Source: an uncultured Chitinophagaceae bacterium (GTDB taxonomy: Bacteria > Bacteroidota > Bacteroidia > Chitinophagales > Chitinophagaceae). Taken from it: a stretch of DNA of 58,683 nt. The notes beneath the pieces are model-generated. The model was not told the DNA's origin. It ran no database searches and saw nothing but the letters and a program-made list of their open reading frames with translations. Location: positions 1 through 58,683 of the forward strand of contig CAIQDX010000120.1 in the NCBI GenBank assembly GCA_903870685.1, read 5' to 3'. Of the stretch, positions 24,885 through 31,644 are shown one piece after another (positions within the stretch are counted from its first letter, which is position 1; each line of letters starts with the position of its first letter). The position numbers were made by a program, and so were the translations under genes.

Positions 24885-24892
24885 TAGGTTTG
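24885..24892 (+). promoter_or_regulatory. Likely -7 box of the DUF2911 gene
   Basis: TAGGTTTG is a perfect TAnnTTTG match 24 bases before the ATG at 24917. No clear TTG lies 19-20 bases upstream, so the call is moderate. Confidence 0.45.
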
Positions 24893-24916
24893 TATCACCA
24901 AAAACAAAAAACAAGT

Positions 24917-25756
24917 ATGAAACAATTATTATTGCTTGCAGCAACCATTTGTACATTAAGTGCAACAGCACAAATTAAAATGCCTGCACCAAGTTCAACA
25001 CAAACCATCACTCAGGATTTCGGTTTAGGAAAGATCGAGTTAATTTATTCTCGTCCAAATATTAAAGGAAGAGTTTTATTTAAAGAAAACAGCGAGTTAG
25101 CACCGCTAGGAAAAGTATGGCGTACAGGTGCCAATGCTGTTACTAAAATTAAATTCAGCGATCCTGTTATGATGGCCGGAAAAGCAATAGACACGGGTAG
25201 TTACGCCATCTGGACCATTCCCGGAAAAAAAGAATGGACCATCATTATTAATAAAGATGCAAAAAACTGGGGCACAGTTTATTCCGAAGCCGATGATCTT
25301 TGTCGCTTTACGATAGAAGAAGAATCAATGAAAACAAGTGTGGAAAGTTTTACTATGCAGTTTGCCGATATAAAAGCCGAAAGTTGCGAATTGCATTTAA
25401 TGTGGGGAACTACAGCAATTCGTATTCCTATTACAACAAACGTGAAAGAAAAAATCAGAGCACAAGTTGATAAAGCTTTGAGTGGCGATAAAATTACTGC
25501 AGGTACTTATCAAGCAGCTGCTAATTTTTATTACGAGTGGGATAAAGATTACAATAAAGCTTTAGCCAATGCTGCAAAAGCGACTGAAGCCAGTCCGAAA
25601 GCATTTTATTTATTTTTATTAAAAGCAAAGATTGAAAAAGATCTGGGCGATAAAGTAAGTGCCAAAGCAGATGCTGAAAAATGTATTGCTTTAGCTATTG
25701 AAGCAAAGAATGATGATTATGTTCGTCAGGCAAAACTCTTAATCTCAAAATTGTAA
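24917..25756 (+). CDS. Exported DUF2911 protein with C-terminal helical (TPR-like) domain
   Basis: A 279-residue protein with signal peptide MKQLLLLAATICTLSATAQ. The DUF2911 domain covers about 20-175 (YSRPNIKGRVLFKENSELAPLGKVWRTGANAVTKIKFS; GSYAIWTIPGKKEWTIIINKD; ESFTMQFADIKAESCELHLMWGTTAIRIPI). The last 100 residues are helical with a TPR-like pair (AANFYYEWDKDYNKALANAAKATEASPKAFYLFLLKAKIEKDLGD). It is a common Bacteroidota envelope protein of unknown function. It is probably transcribed alone, from a TAGGTTTG promoter to a terminator at 25780. Confidence 0.85.
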   Translation: MKQLLLLAATICTLSATAQIKMPAPSSTQTITQDFGLGKIELIYSRPNIKGRVLFKENSELAPLGKVWRTGANAVTKIKFSDPVMMAGKAIDTGSYAIWTIPGKKEWTIIINKDAKNWGTVYSEADDLCRFTIEEESMKTSVESFTMQFADIKAESCELHLMWGTTAIRIPITTNVKEKIRAQVDKALSGDKITAGTYQAAANFYYEWDKDYNKALANAAKATEASPKAFYLFLLKAKIEKDLGDKVSAKADAEKCIALAIEAKNDDYVRQAKLLISKL

Positions 25757-25779
25757 ATCTTGATTGCGATAAAATTAGA

Positions 25780-25811
25780 ACGGCAACTTTTTTAGAGTTG
25801 CCGTTTTTTTA
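25780..25811 (+). terminator. Terminator of the DUF2911 gene
   Basis: CGGCAACT (25781-25788) and AGTTGCCG (25796-25803) form an 8 bp stem with a seven-base loop and a seven-T tail. The tail runs into the end of the convergent cmk gene. Confidence 0.85.
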
Positions 25812-26489
25812 TTTTTCTAATTTCTCATGCACCAATTTTAATGCTTTCTCCAATTGTTGTTCTTTGGTAAGATCACTGTTATCTAAAACAATTGCATCAG
25901 CAGCTTTACGCAATGGACTCACTTCGCGATTGCTGTCAATATAATCACGCATTTCTAAATTCTTTTTTACATCTTCAATATTAATGCTTGGATTTTTCGC
26001 GTACAATTCTTTGAAACGCCTTTCCACTCTCACTTCCGGGTCGGATGTAACAAATATTTTTAATTCGGCATTTGGAAAAACAGTGGTGCCAATATCTCTG
26101 CCATCCATTACAATTCCTTTCTTCGTTCCTAATTTTTGTTGCGCAGCCACAGCAAATTCACGAACTTCTTTAATAGTAGAAACGTCGCTAACTTTTTCGC
26201 TCACCACCATGTCGCGAATTTCTGCTTCCACATTTTCATCATTCAATAACATATCGCTTTTGCCATTGGCATCGTTGTATTCAAAATCGAGCGAAATATT
26301 TTGCAACGCCTCATTCACTTTTCCAATATTATTCCAATCAATTCTTTCACGCAAAAAATATAAGGTAATGGCACGATACATGGCACCACTGTCAACAAAA
26401 ACATAATTCAATTCTTTAGCCAACGCTTTAGCCAGCGTGCTTTTGCCGCAAGACGAATAACCATCAACAGCAATAATTATTTTTTTCAT
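25809..26489 (-). CDS. cmk: Cytidylate kinase
   Basis: Phosphorylates CMP and dCMP with ATP in nucleotide metabolism. The 226 residues have the P-loop GYSSCGKSTLAKALA near the N-terminus, DSGAMYRAITLYFLRE (CMP-binding), VMDGRDIGTTVFPNAELKIFVT and the lid-like RVERRFKELYAKNP. The start is set at MKKIIIAVDG; the longer upstream reading frame runs through a dispersed-repeat copy. It lies downstream of nothing on its strand; dapA is downstream on the complementary reading and has its own leader. Confidence 0.93.
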   Translation of the reverse strand: MKKIIIAVDGYSSCGKSTLAKALAKELNYVFVDSGAMYRAITLYFLRERIDWNNIGKVNEALQNISLDFEYNDANGKSDMLLNDENVEAEIRDMVVSEKVSDVSTIKEVREFAVAAQQKLGTKKGIVMDGRDIGTTVFPNAELKIFVTSDPEVRVERRFKELYAKNPSINIEDVKKNLEMRDYIDSNREVSPLRKAADAIVLDNSDLTKEQQLEKALKLVHEKLEK

Positions 26490-26517
26490 GGCACAAAGAT
26501 GAAGCAAAATTTTTATT

Positions 26518-26592
26518 TTGTAGCAAGCTGTTGAAATTCTATTTAGCTGTTGTTGCGTCGCACTCGTCAACATTCTGATACTTTATTCTGCA
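26518..26592 (-). repeat. Dispersed GTGCGACGCAAC repeat, single-arm copy upstream of cmk
   Basis: On the minus strand GAGTGCGACGCAACAACAGC (core 26563-26552) and a right end AGCTTGCTACAAAATAAAAA about 20 bases before the cmk ATG. It lies between dapA and cmk, oriented with both. The AGCTTGCTACAAAAT end is shared with the copy before rluD, suggesting a subfamily. Confidence 0.72.
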
Positions 26593-26595
26593 AAT

Positions 26596-26628
26596 AAAAA
26601 ATCCCGCTTCAACAGCGGGACTTTTTTA
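26596..26628. terminator. Terminator after dapA
   Basis: TCCCGCT (26602-26608) and AGCGGGA (26614-26620) form a 7 bp GC-rich stem with a five-base loop, with A-run on the left and T-run on the right. It starts just after the dapA stop on the minus strand. Confidence 0.82.
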
Positions 26629-27516
26629 TTATAATTTTTCTTTGATGAACTTTTTTATTTTCTCCTGCAACGCAGCACTCACGGGCACTACAGGCAAACG
26701 GAAATTATTTTCAATCAATCCAAGCTCGTATAAAAATGCTTTTACACCGGCCGGATTGTTTTCTACAAATAAATAATCAATCGCTTCGATCAATCGTAAA
26801 TGATCTCTACTTGCTTCTGAAAAATTTCCCTTCAACGCATTGCGAATGATTGTAGAAAATTGTTTTGGAAAACAATTCGCTACAACACTTATCACACCAT
26901 CAAAGCCAAAAGAAATTTGTGGCAGACTTAATTCATCATCACCACTCACTACTAAAAAATCATTTGGTCTGTCGCGAATAATTTCCATGCATTGATGAAT
27001 ACTGTCGTGCGCTTCTTTTATTCCTGCAATGTTCTCAACCTCATGAGCCAAACGCAAAGTTGTAGCAGCAGTAATATTTCTTCCTGTTCTTCCCGGAACA
27101 TTGTATAATAAAATTGGCTTTGGTGTTTCGGATGCCAATGCTTTATAATGCTGAAAAATTCCTTCCTGCGAAGGTTTGCTGTAATAAGGCGATGCACTTA
27201 AAACAGCTGTTGCTTTTTCGAGAGGAAATGAATGCAAATCTTTAATTAATTCGTTTGTATAATTACCACCAATACCAACAATTACCGGCACACGAAAGTT
27301 TACTTTATCGTAAGTATAATTAATAATATCCTTCTTCTCCTGCTTATCTAAAGTTGGTGTTTCACCGGTTGTACCCAGCGTAATTACATACTCAACGCCT
27401 CCATCAATGACATAGTCTATTACTTTGCCAATTGCGTCGAAATCCACATCACCATTGGATTTAAAAGGGGTTACCAATGCTACACCAGTTCCTTGCAGTT
27501 TTGTTCGAAGTGACAT
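26629..27516 (-). CDS. dapA: 4-hydroxy-tetrahydrodipicolinate synthase
   Basis: Condenses pyruvate with aspartate semialdehyde, the first committed step towards lysine and diaminopimelate. The 295-residue TIM barrel has GTTGETPTLDKQEKK, LLYNVPGRTGRNI with the catalytic Tyr, and the Schiff-base Lys in NIAGIKEAHDS, plus VVSGDDELSLPQI and NNPAGVKAFLYELG. It is preceded by a promoter, a Lys-containing leader ORF and a terminator, so it is probably attenuated by lysyl-tRNA supply. accA lies upstream on the same strand but more than 200 bases away. Confidence 0.95.
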   Translation of the reverse strand: MSLRTKLQGTGVALVTPFKSNGDVDFDAIGKVIDYVIDGGVEYVITLGTTGETPTLDKQEKKDIINYTYDKVNFRVPVIVGIGGNYTNELIKDLHSFPLEKATAVLSASPYYSKPSQEGIFQHYKALASETPKPILLYNVPGRTGRNITAATTLRLAHEVENIAGIKEAHDSIHQCMEIIRDRPNDFLVVSGDDELSLPQISFGFDGVISVVANCFPKQFSTIIRNALKGNFSEASRDHLRLIEAIDYLFVENNPAGVKAFLYELGLIENNFRLPVVPVSAALQEKIKKFIKEKL

Positions 27517-27552
27517 TTTTGTTTTTTTTAATTATTAAAAATTGAATACCAA

Positions 27553-27585
27553 ATAAAAAGCCTTCCCATATTTTGAGAAGGCTTT
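27553..27585 (-). terminator. Attenuator-type terminator before dapA
   Basis: On the minus strand AAAGCCTTC (27585-27577) and GAAGGCTTT (27565-27557) form a perfect 9 bp stem followed by TTTATTT. It lies about 40 bases before the dapA ATG. Its 5' arm includes CTTCTC (27580-27575), complementary to GAGAAG at the end of the leader ORF. It could also end accA transcripts, but the position favours attenuation. Confidence 0.75.
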
Positions 27586-27616
27586 GGTTAGTTTATGTTT
27601 AAATATACAAACAACA

Positions 27617-27676
27617 TCAAGCATCTTCTCTTTCGGAGATGTTCTTCTTGCTTGAATATTTCTTTATTAAGTTCAT
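27617..27676 (-). CDS. Candidate dapA leader peptide (Lys-containing)
   Basis: A 19-residue ORF, MNLIKKYSSKKNISEREDA, with two Lys pairs (AAG AAA and AAG AAG). CATCTC (27641-27636) directly after the second Lys pair can pair with GAGAAGATG (27630-27622) as a 1:2 hairpin, and GAGAAG can instead pair with CTTCTC of the terminator's 5' arm. That is the same three-way logic as in the trp and his leaders of this window. The start is 7 bases after a promoter -7 box. Lysine attenuation of dapA by a peptide is not something I know as established, so this is a prediction. Confidence 0.65.
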   Translation of the reverse strand: MNLIKKYSSKKNISEREDA

Positions 27677-27683
27677 TGTGAAA

Positions 27684-27714
27684 CGAAAATAATGTGATTT
27701 TATATCAGCGCAAA
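27684..27714 (-). promoter_or_regulatory. Predicted dapA promoter
   Basis: On the minus strand TTTG (27714-27711), exactly 19 bases, then TATTTTCG (27691-27684), a 7 of 8 match to TAnnTTTG. The start point falls a few bases before the leader ATG, as for trp and his. Confidence 0.62.
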
Positions 27715-27736
27715 ATATTTTTTTGAAAATAAATTG

Positions 27737-27782
27737 CTGAAAAATATTCTACAGTACAAGTGTGCGACGCCACCGCTGTTGA
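27737..27782 (+). repeat. Dispersed repeat, truncated copy after accA
   Basis: CTGAAAAATATTCTACAGTA, then CAAG and GTGCGACGCCAC (27762-27773), a one-base variant of the core. The right half is missing because accA coding sequence ends at 27783. Orientation is opposite to the flanking minus-strand genes. Confidence 0.68.
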
Positions 27783-28778
27783 TTATTGTTCTTCCGTTGA
27801 GTCAACAATTAATTCTTCCCAAAAACCCATCTTGCCATACTTTTCAATTCTATTGTTTACTCTTGTTTGCGGATCGATACTTTTTAATTCCTTGATATTT
27901 TTTTCAAGAAAAGTTTTTAAAATATCAGCAGCTTCAGTATAACTCCAATGAGCGCCACCTAAAGGTTCGTTAACTATTTCATCAACCAAACCAAAACCTT
28001 TCATATCTGTTGCAGTTAAACGCAATTGCTCGGCAGCAACTTCTTTTTTATCCCAACTGCGCCATAAAATAGAAGAACAAGATTCAGGCGAAATAACCGT
28101 GTACCAAGTATTTTCCATCATCAAGGTTCTATCACCAACACCAATTCCAAATGCACCACCACTGGCACCTTCGCCAATGATAACAACAATGATGGGAACT
28201 TTTAAACGAATCATTTCATAAATATTTCTTGCAATGGCTTCACCTTGTCCGCGTTCTTCGGCTTCTAATCCGGGAAATGCGCCGGGTGTATCAACTAAAG
28301 TAATAACAGGTTTATTAAATTTTTCTGCTAGGCGCATTAAGCGTAATGCTTTGCGATAACCTTCGGGATTAGCCATACCAAAATTTCGCAGTTGACGCAT
28401 CTTGGTATTATTTCCTTTTTGCTGACCAATAACCATAACCGTTTCTCCATTCAATTGAGCAAAGCCACCAACCATTGCTTTATCATCCTTCACATTTCTA
28501 TCGCCATGCAGCTCAACAAAATCAGTAAAAATATTATCAATATATTTTAAAGTATAAGGGCGATCGGGATGGCGACTTAATTGTACACGTTGCCATGGTG
28601 TAAGATGTTCAGTGATCTCTCTTCTTTTATCGATGATGGCATCTTGTAATTTTTGAATGCTATCACTCATGTCGATCTTACTCTTCTCGGCAGTTTGTTT
28701 CAATTTTTCTATTTCCTCGTACAAAACTTTAATGGGTTGTTCGAAGTCTAAAAATTGTCTATTTGGATATTCAGGCAT
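27783..28778 (-). CDS. accA: Acetyl-CoA carboxylase carboxyltransferase subunit alpha
   Basis: Transfers CO2 from carboxybiotin to acetyl-CoA with AccD, the first step of fatty acid synthesis. The 331-residue protein is of normal length, with [22 protein letters not shown] as the N-terminal coiled region, [83 protein letters not shown] and [40 protein letters not shown] with the oxyanion glycines. AccD and the biotin components are not in the window. It is divergent from the tRNA-Asp region. Confidence 0.95.
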   Translation of the reverse strand: MPEYPNRQFLDFEQPIKVLYEEIEKLKQTAEKSKIDMSDSIQKLQDAIIDKRREITEHLTPWQRVQLSRHPDRPYTLKYIDNIFTDFVELHGDRNVKDDKAMVGGFAQLNGETVMVIGQQKGNNTKMRQLRNFGMANPEGYRKALRLMRLAEKFNKPVITLVDTPGAFPGLEAEERGQGEAIARNIYEMIRLKVPIIVVIIGEGASGGAFGIGVGDRTLMMENTWYTVISPESCSSILWRSWDKKEVAAEQLRLTATDMKGFGLVDEIVNEPLGGAHWSYTEAADILKTFLEKNIKELKSIDPQTRVNNRIEKYGKMGFWEELIVDSTEEQ

Positions 28779-28837
28779 AGTTAATTTTTGGGTGTTAAGA
28801 TGGTAAAATTAGGGGAAGAGATTTTTTTAGAAAAGAT

Positions 28838-28869
28838 TTGTTTATAAAAAGCCGATACCCTTATCTTTG
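28838..28869 (+). promoter_or_regulatory. Promoter of the tRNA-Asp locus
   Basis: TTTG (28837-28840), 21 bases, then TATCTTTG (28862-28869), a perfect -7 box followed by CCG. It lies about 40 bases before the first copy of the tRNA-Asp 5' end at 28911, the expected place for the original tRNA promoter, and 360 bases before the intact tRNA gene. Confidence 0.7.
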
Positions 28870-28910
28870 CCGTCCTGAAAATAAAGGTATTAAAACTATC
28901 TTTAAAAAAA

Positions 28911-28932
28911 GGATCGGTAGTTCAGTTGGTTA
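28911..28932 (+). repeat. Orphan 5' fragment of tRNA-Asp (22-base direct repeat)
   Basis: These 22 bases are identical to positions 1-22 of the intact tRNA-Asp at 29233-29254, up to the end of the D loop. Beyond them the sequence diverges into TCTCGCC TGA GGCGAGA (28933-28949), a perfect 7 bp hairpin, so the fragment cannot form a tRNA. It marks the left side of the inserted GIY-YIG element. Confidence 0.88.
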
Positions 28933-29254
28933 TCTCGCCTGAGGCGAGACGCCATGTAAAAGTTCTTAAATGTTGTTTTATACTTACATAATTGAAAATC
29001 CTTCAGGTATTTTTTATAAAGGAAGTACCTCTGATTATATAAGAAGATTAGAGCAACATAATGAAGGTTTGAGTAAATATACAAGAGGCAAAGGACCGTG
29101 GAAGCTTATTTTTGTTCAAATATTTCAAACCAGAAAAGAAGCTGAAGTGCTGGAAAATAAATTTAAAAGATGTAGTAAAGATTATTTACGTTGGCTGATT
29201 ACTCAGCCTGTGAATGTGATTGATAAGAATTTGGATCGGTAGTTCAGTTGGTTA
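28933..29254 (+). mobile_element. Putative 322-bp GIY-YIG element inserted in tRNA-Asp
   Basis: The element starts right after the 22-base tRNA fragment with a hairpin (TCTCGCC/GGCGAGA), carries one small GIY-YIG ORF and ends with a second copy of the tRNA 5' 22 bases, which rebuilds a functional tRNA-Asp. The tRNA promoter is now separated from the intact tRNA by the element. Insertion point is between tRNA residues 22 and 23 (A21/G22 in standard numbering). The boundaries are defined by the direct repeat; movement itself is inferred. Confidence 0.65.
28970..29242 (+). CDS. Stand-alone GIY-YIG endonuclease (UvrC/URI-like)
   Basis: A 90-residue single-domain nuclease. The GIY strand is represented by FYTYIIEN (3-10), the YIG strand by GIFYKGSTSD (13-22), the catalytic Arg by YIRRLEQHN (23-31) and the metal-binding Glu by EAEVLENKFKR (57-67, Glu62). 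The stop codon TAG and the last two codons (Asp-Arg) are provided by bases 2-10 of the downstream tRNA-Asp, so gene and tRNA overlap by 10 bases. Small GIY-YIG proteins of this size are common in Bacteroidota and often lie alone; here it is locked into a tRNA. It could act as a homing-type nuclease with the tRNA gene as target, but no activity is known. Confidence 0.82.
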   Translation: MLFYTYIIENPSGIFYKGSTSDYIRRLEQHNEGLSKYTRGKGPWKLIFVQIFQTRKEAEVLENKFKRCSKDYLRWLITQPVNVIDKNLDR

Positions 29255-29306
29255 GAATGCCGCCCTGTCACGGCGGAGGTCGCGGGTTCGAGTCCCGTCC
29301 GGTCCG
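29233..29306 (+). tRNA. tRNA-Asp (GTC)
   Basis: Cloverleaf complete: acceptor GGATCGG pairs with CCGGTCC (one T-G wobble), D arm GTTC/GAAT, anticodon stem CCGCC/GGCGG with loop CTGTCAC and anticodon GTC at 29267-29269, T arm with GGTTCGAGTCC and discriminator G. CCA is not encoded. The first 22 bases duplicate 28911-28932. A terminator follows immediately. Confidence 0.96.
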
Positions 29307-29307
29307 C

Positions 29308-29338
29308 AAAAAAGCCTGCAAACATTGCAGGCTTTTTC
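29308..29338. terminator. Terminator after tRNA-Asp
   Basis: AAAAAGCCTGCA and TGCAGGCTTTTT form a 12-position stem around AACAT. The stem is flanked by A- and T-runs, so it can serve both the tRNA and the convergent Gfo/Idh gene. Confidence 0.88.
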
Positions 29339-29355
29339 ATTTATACCTCTGTAAT

Positions 29356-30711
29356 TTAATACTTGAAAATTTTCCCATTCACCATTACTTCCTGAGTTGC
29401 ATCATCAAAAGTTGCTTTAAAACCTGTTCTTGCAGCTGCATTGGTCATTATGGTTGCAATAGAATGATTATATCCTGCTTCAACAGGAGCATTTGGTTGC
29501 TTTCTGCTTCTCACACATTCCATCCAATTACGAACGTGATTCGATGTAAGCGTATCTCCACCAGTATTTGCTGATGCCACAACTTTTTCACTTAGTTCCG
29601 ATAAATTAATTTCAGGAAGCAAGTTTGCTTTCATGTTCATCGCCGCAGCTTCTTTTTCATGCAAGCCGCCACGAGGAGAAATTTTATTAGTGATTAAATT
29701 TAATTCACCACCATTAGCATAATAAATTTCTGAAGGATTTTCATCGCCGTTGTGCATACGGGAAGAAAATACTACTTGAAAATTTTTATCAATTTTTTCA
29801 TCACCATATTCAAATACTGCAGTTGTTGTGTCCCAATTTTTTCTTCCATCTTTCCATGCATACACACCACCATTTGCCACAACACTGTGTGGATGTTTTA
29901 GTTGAGTGAACCAATGAACTGTATCAATCTGATGACTCATCCATTGCCCCGGCATACCTGAAGAATAAGGCCAGAACAAACGATACTCCAAATATTTTCT
30001 TGCATCAAAATTTTCATAAGGCCGATTCATTAAAAATCTTTTCCAATCAGTATCTTCTTCTTTTAATTGTGCAACCAATGCAGGTCTGCGCCATCTTCCA
30101 GGTTGATTTACATTCCATGTTAATTCAACCATTGTGATGTTTCCAAATTTCCCTGCTTGAATAAAATCAGCAGCAGTTTTATAATTTGTTCCGCTTCTTC
30201 GTTGAGAACCAATTTGAATAATTTGATTTGATGCTTTGATGGCTTTTAATGCAGCACGATTATCTTCCATTGTTTCGGCAAATGGTTTTTCGACATACGC
30301 ATCACAATGTGCTTTTACAGCTTCGATAGAATGTAATGCATGCTGAAAATCAGCAGTACTAATAAAAACTGCATCAACAGACTTTGAATTGTAGAGTTCA
30401 TCATTATTTTTAAAAGGCGTAATATCATGTTGCATTTTATTTTTCCAAAAGTTAATTCCTTCTTCTCTTCTTATTTTCCATATGTCAGAAACTGCAACAA
30501 TATCAAAATTCAATTCTTTATAACAATTCATAAAAGCAGGAGAATGCGAAAATTTGTGTCGGTCCGAAAAGCCCACCACGCCTACCCTAACGCGATCATT
30601 GCTTCCAATAATTTTATTATAACTGCTTGCTGTAAAAGCAACTTTACTGAACATAATTCCTGCACCTGCCATAGCAGATTGTTTAAGAAATAATCGTCTA
30701 TTTTTTTTCAT
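29356..30711 (-). CDS. Tat-exported Gfo/Idh/MocA family oxidoreductase
   Basis: A 451-residue NAD(P)-dependent sugar oxidoreductase-like protein. A twin-arginine signal (KKNRRLFLKQSAMAGAGIMFS) points to export by Tat in folded form. The Rossmann domain has VRVGVVGFSDRHKFSHSP, DIVAVSDIWKIRREEG, DAVFISTADFQHALHSIEAVKAHCDAYVEKPFAETM with the conserved EKP, followed by the C-terminal alpha/beta domain (WMSHQIDTVHWF, KNWDTTTAVFEYGD). Family members in Bacteroidota are often linked to glycan degradation, but no such genes are adjacent. It is transcribed alone. Confidence 0.9.
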   Translation of the reverse strand: MKKNRRLFLKQSAMAGAGIMFSKVAFTASSYNKIIGSNDRVRVGVVGFSDRHKFSHSPAFMNCYKELNFDIVAVSDIWKIRREEGINFWKNKMQHDITPFKNNDELYNSKSVDAVFISTADFQHALHSIEAVKAHCDAYVEKPFAETMEDNRAALKAIKASNQIIQIGSQRRSGTNYKTAADFIQAGKFGNITMVELTWNVNQPGRWRRPALVAQLKEEDTDWKRFLMNRPYENFDARKYLEYRLFWPYSSGMPGQWMSHQIDTVHWFTQLKHPHSVVANGGVYAWKDGRKNWDTTTAVFEYGDEKIDKNFQVVFSSRMHNGDENPSEIYYANGGELNLITNKISPRGGLHEKEAAAMNMKANLLPEINLSELSEKVVASANTGGDTLTSNHVRNWMECVRSRKQPNAPVEAGYNHSIATIMTNAAARTGFKATFDDATQEVMVNGKIFKY

Positions 30712-30767
30712 AATAAAAAATTTATTTTAAAATTATCTGTAATAAGATTCTAAAATACAAAAAGTAT

Positions 30768-30793
30768 AATCAATAATTTTCTATTTATTGATT
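30768..30793. promoter_or_regulatory. AT-rich inverted repeat upstream of the Gfo/Idh gene
   Basis: AATCAATAA (30768-30776) and TTATTGATT (30785-30793) are perfect 9-base inverted arms with an 8-base spacer, about 60 bases upstream of the minus-strand gene. The size is suitable for a dimeric regulator. No regulator gene is adjacent, so its meaning is unknown. Confidence 0.35.
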
Positions 30794-30915
30794 ATTAATT
30801 CGAAATATGATTTTTATTGAAGAAAAATTAGGTGGAAGAATGTTTTTGAAAGGTAAAAATTTTGTAGCCCTAAAAAAGAATGTCCATATATGCTTAGCAA
30901 AAGCGGATAAAAAAA

Positions 30916-31644
30916 TCATTTTGCTTCAGCAACAAAAAAATACTCTTCAGCAGAATTATAATTTTTAGAAAAATTGTGTTGAGAAAGTGATGGCTTATTT
31001 TTTAACCAATCTTCCAAAATAAAAATATTGTATTGCAATGTTTCGTTGATAAACTGAAACATGTCTTTATCATTATAATTATAAGCAACAGCACCAACTT
31101 TTCCAAACTCGAATAATAAAATAGGTTTCGATTGCTGAATGGTTTTGATGGCACCTTTCATCACTAATAATTCTGCACCTTCCACATCCATTTTAATTAA
31201 AGCTATTTTTTCGTTTGCAGGAATGATAGCATCTAATAATTCTGTTTCAACAAAAATGGAAATATCATTTTCTTTTTTATCGTAAGCACGTTTGAGCAAT
31301 CCACTGTATGCCATATCTGTCAACACCAAATTAAATGATGTAGTTTCTTTTTTATCACTCAATGCAATACAATATGTCTTTACATTTTTACGAAACCTTT
31401 GTTTTAAAAATTGAAATAATTCAGGAATGGGTTCAAAAGCATAATGCGCTGCTTGCGGTGCAGCATCAAGCATCATTTTTAAAATCTTTCCATCGTGTGC
31501 GCCAACATCAATGCACACACTATTTTGCCCACAATTTTTTTTAATAATTTCCTTTGTAAGCCTGTCGTATCGCTCATTCTGCGTGAATGCAAAAGGAGAA
31601 CGAAGTATAATTTTTTTTGCAATATTTTTTAACAAACTAATCAA
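30916..31644 (-). CDS. FkbM family SAM-dependent methyltransferase
   Basis: A 242-residue methyltransferase. The SAM-binding motif CIDVGAHDGKILKMM is at about residues 43-57, AFEPIPELFQFLKQR follows, and LIKMDVEGAELLVMKGA is the FkbM-typical motif. Substrate, often a sugar hydroxyl in glycan assembly, is unknown. The likely start is a TTG at 31644 that directly follows the rluD stop TAA and stays in the same frame, so the two genes are separated only by one stop codon. No ATG lies between there and the SAM motif. It is probably translated by coupling to rluD. Confidence 0.85.
   Translation of the reverse strand: MISLLKNIAKKIILRSPFAFTQNERYDRLTKEIIKKNCGQNSVCIDVGAHDGKILKMMLDAAPQAAHYAFEPIPELFQFLKQRFRKNVKTYCIALSDKKETTSFNLVLTDMAYSGLLKRAYDKKENDISIFVETELLDAIIPANEKIALIKMDVEGAELLVMKGAIKTIQQSKPILLFEFGKVGAVAYNYNDKDMFQFINETLQYNIFILEDWLKNKPSLSQHNFSKNYNSAEEYFFVAEAK

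Noticed and set aside
28911-28950. A second tRNA gene at 28911
   Set aside because: Only 22 bases match; the D stem cannot close and there is no anticodon or T arm.
28902-29084. Antisense ORF over the GIY-YIG gene
   Set aside because: It is a shadow of the GIY-YIG frame and tRNA fragment, with no recognisable protein features.
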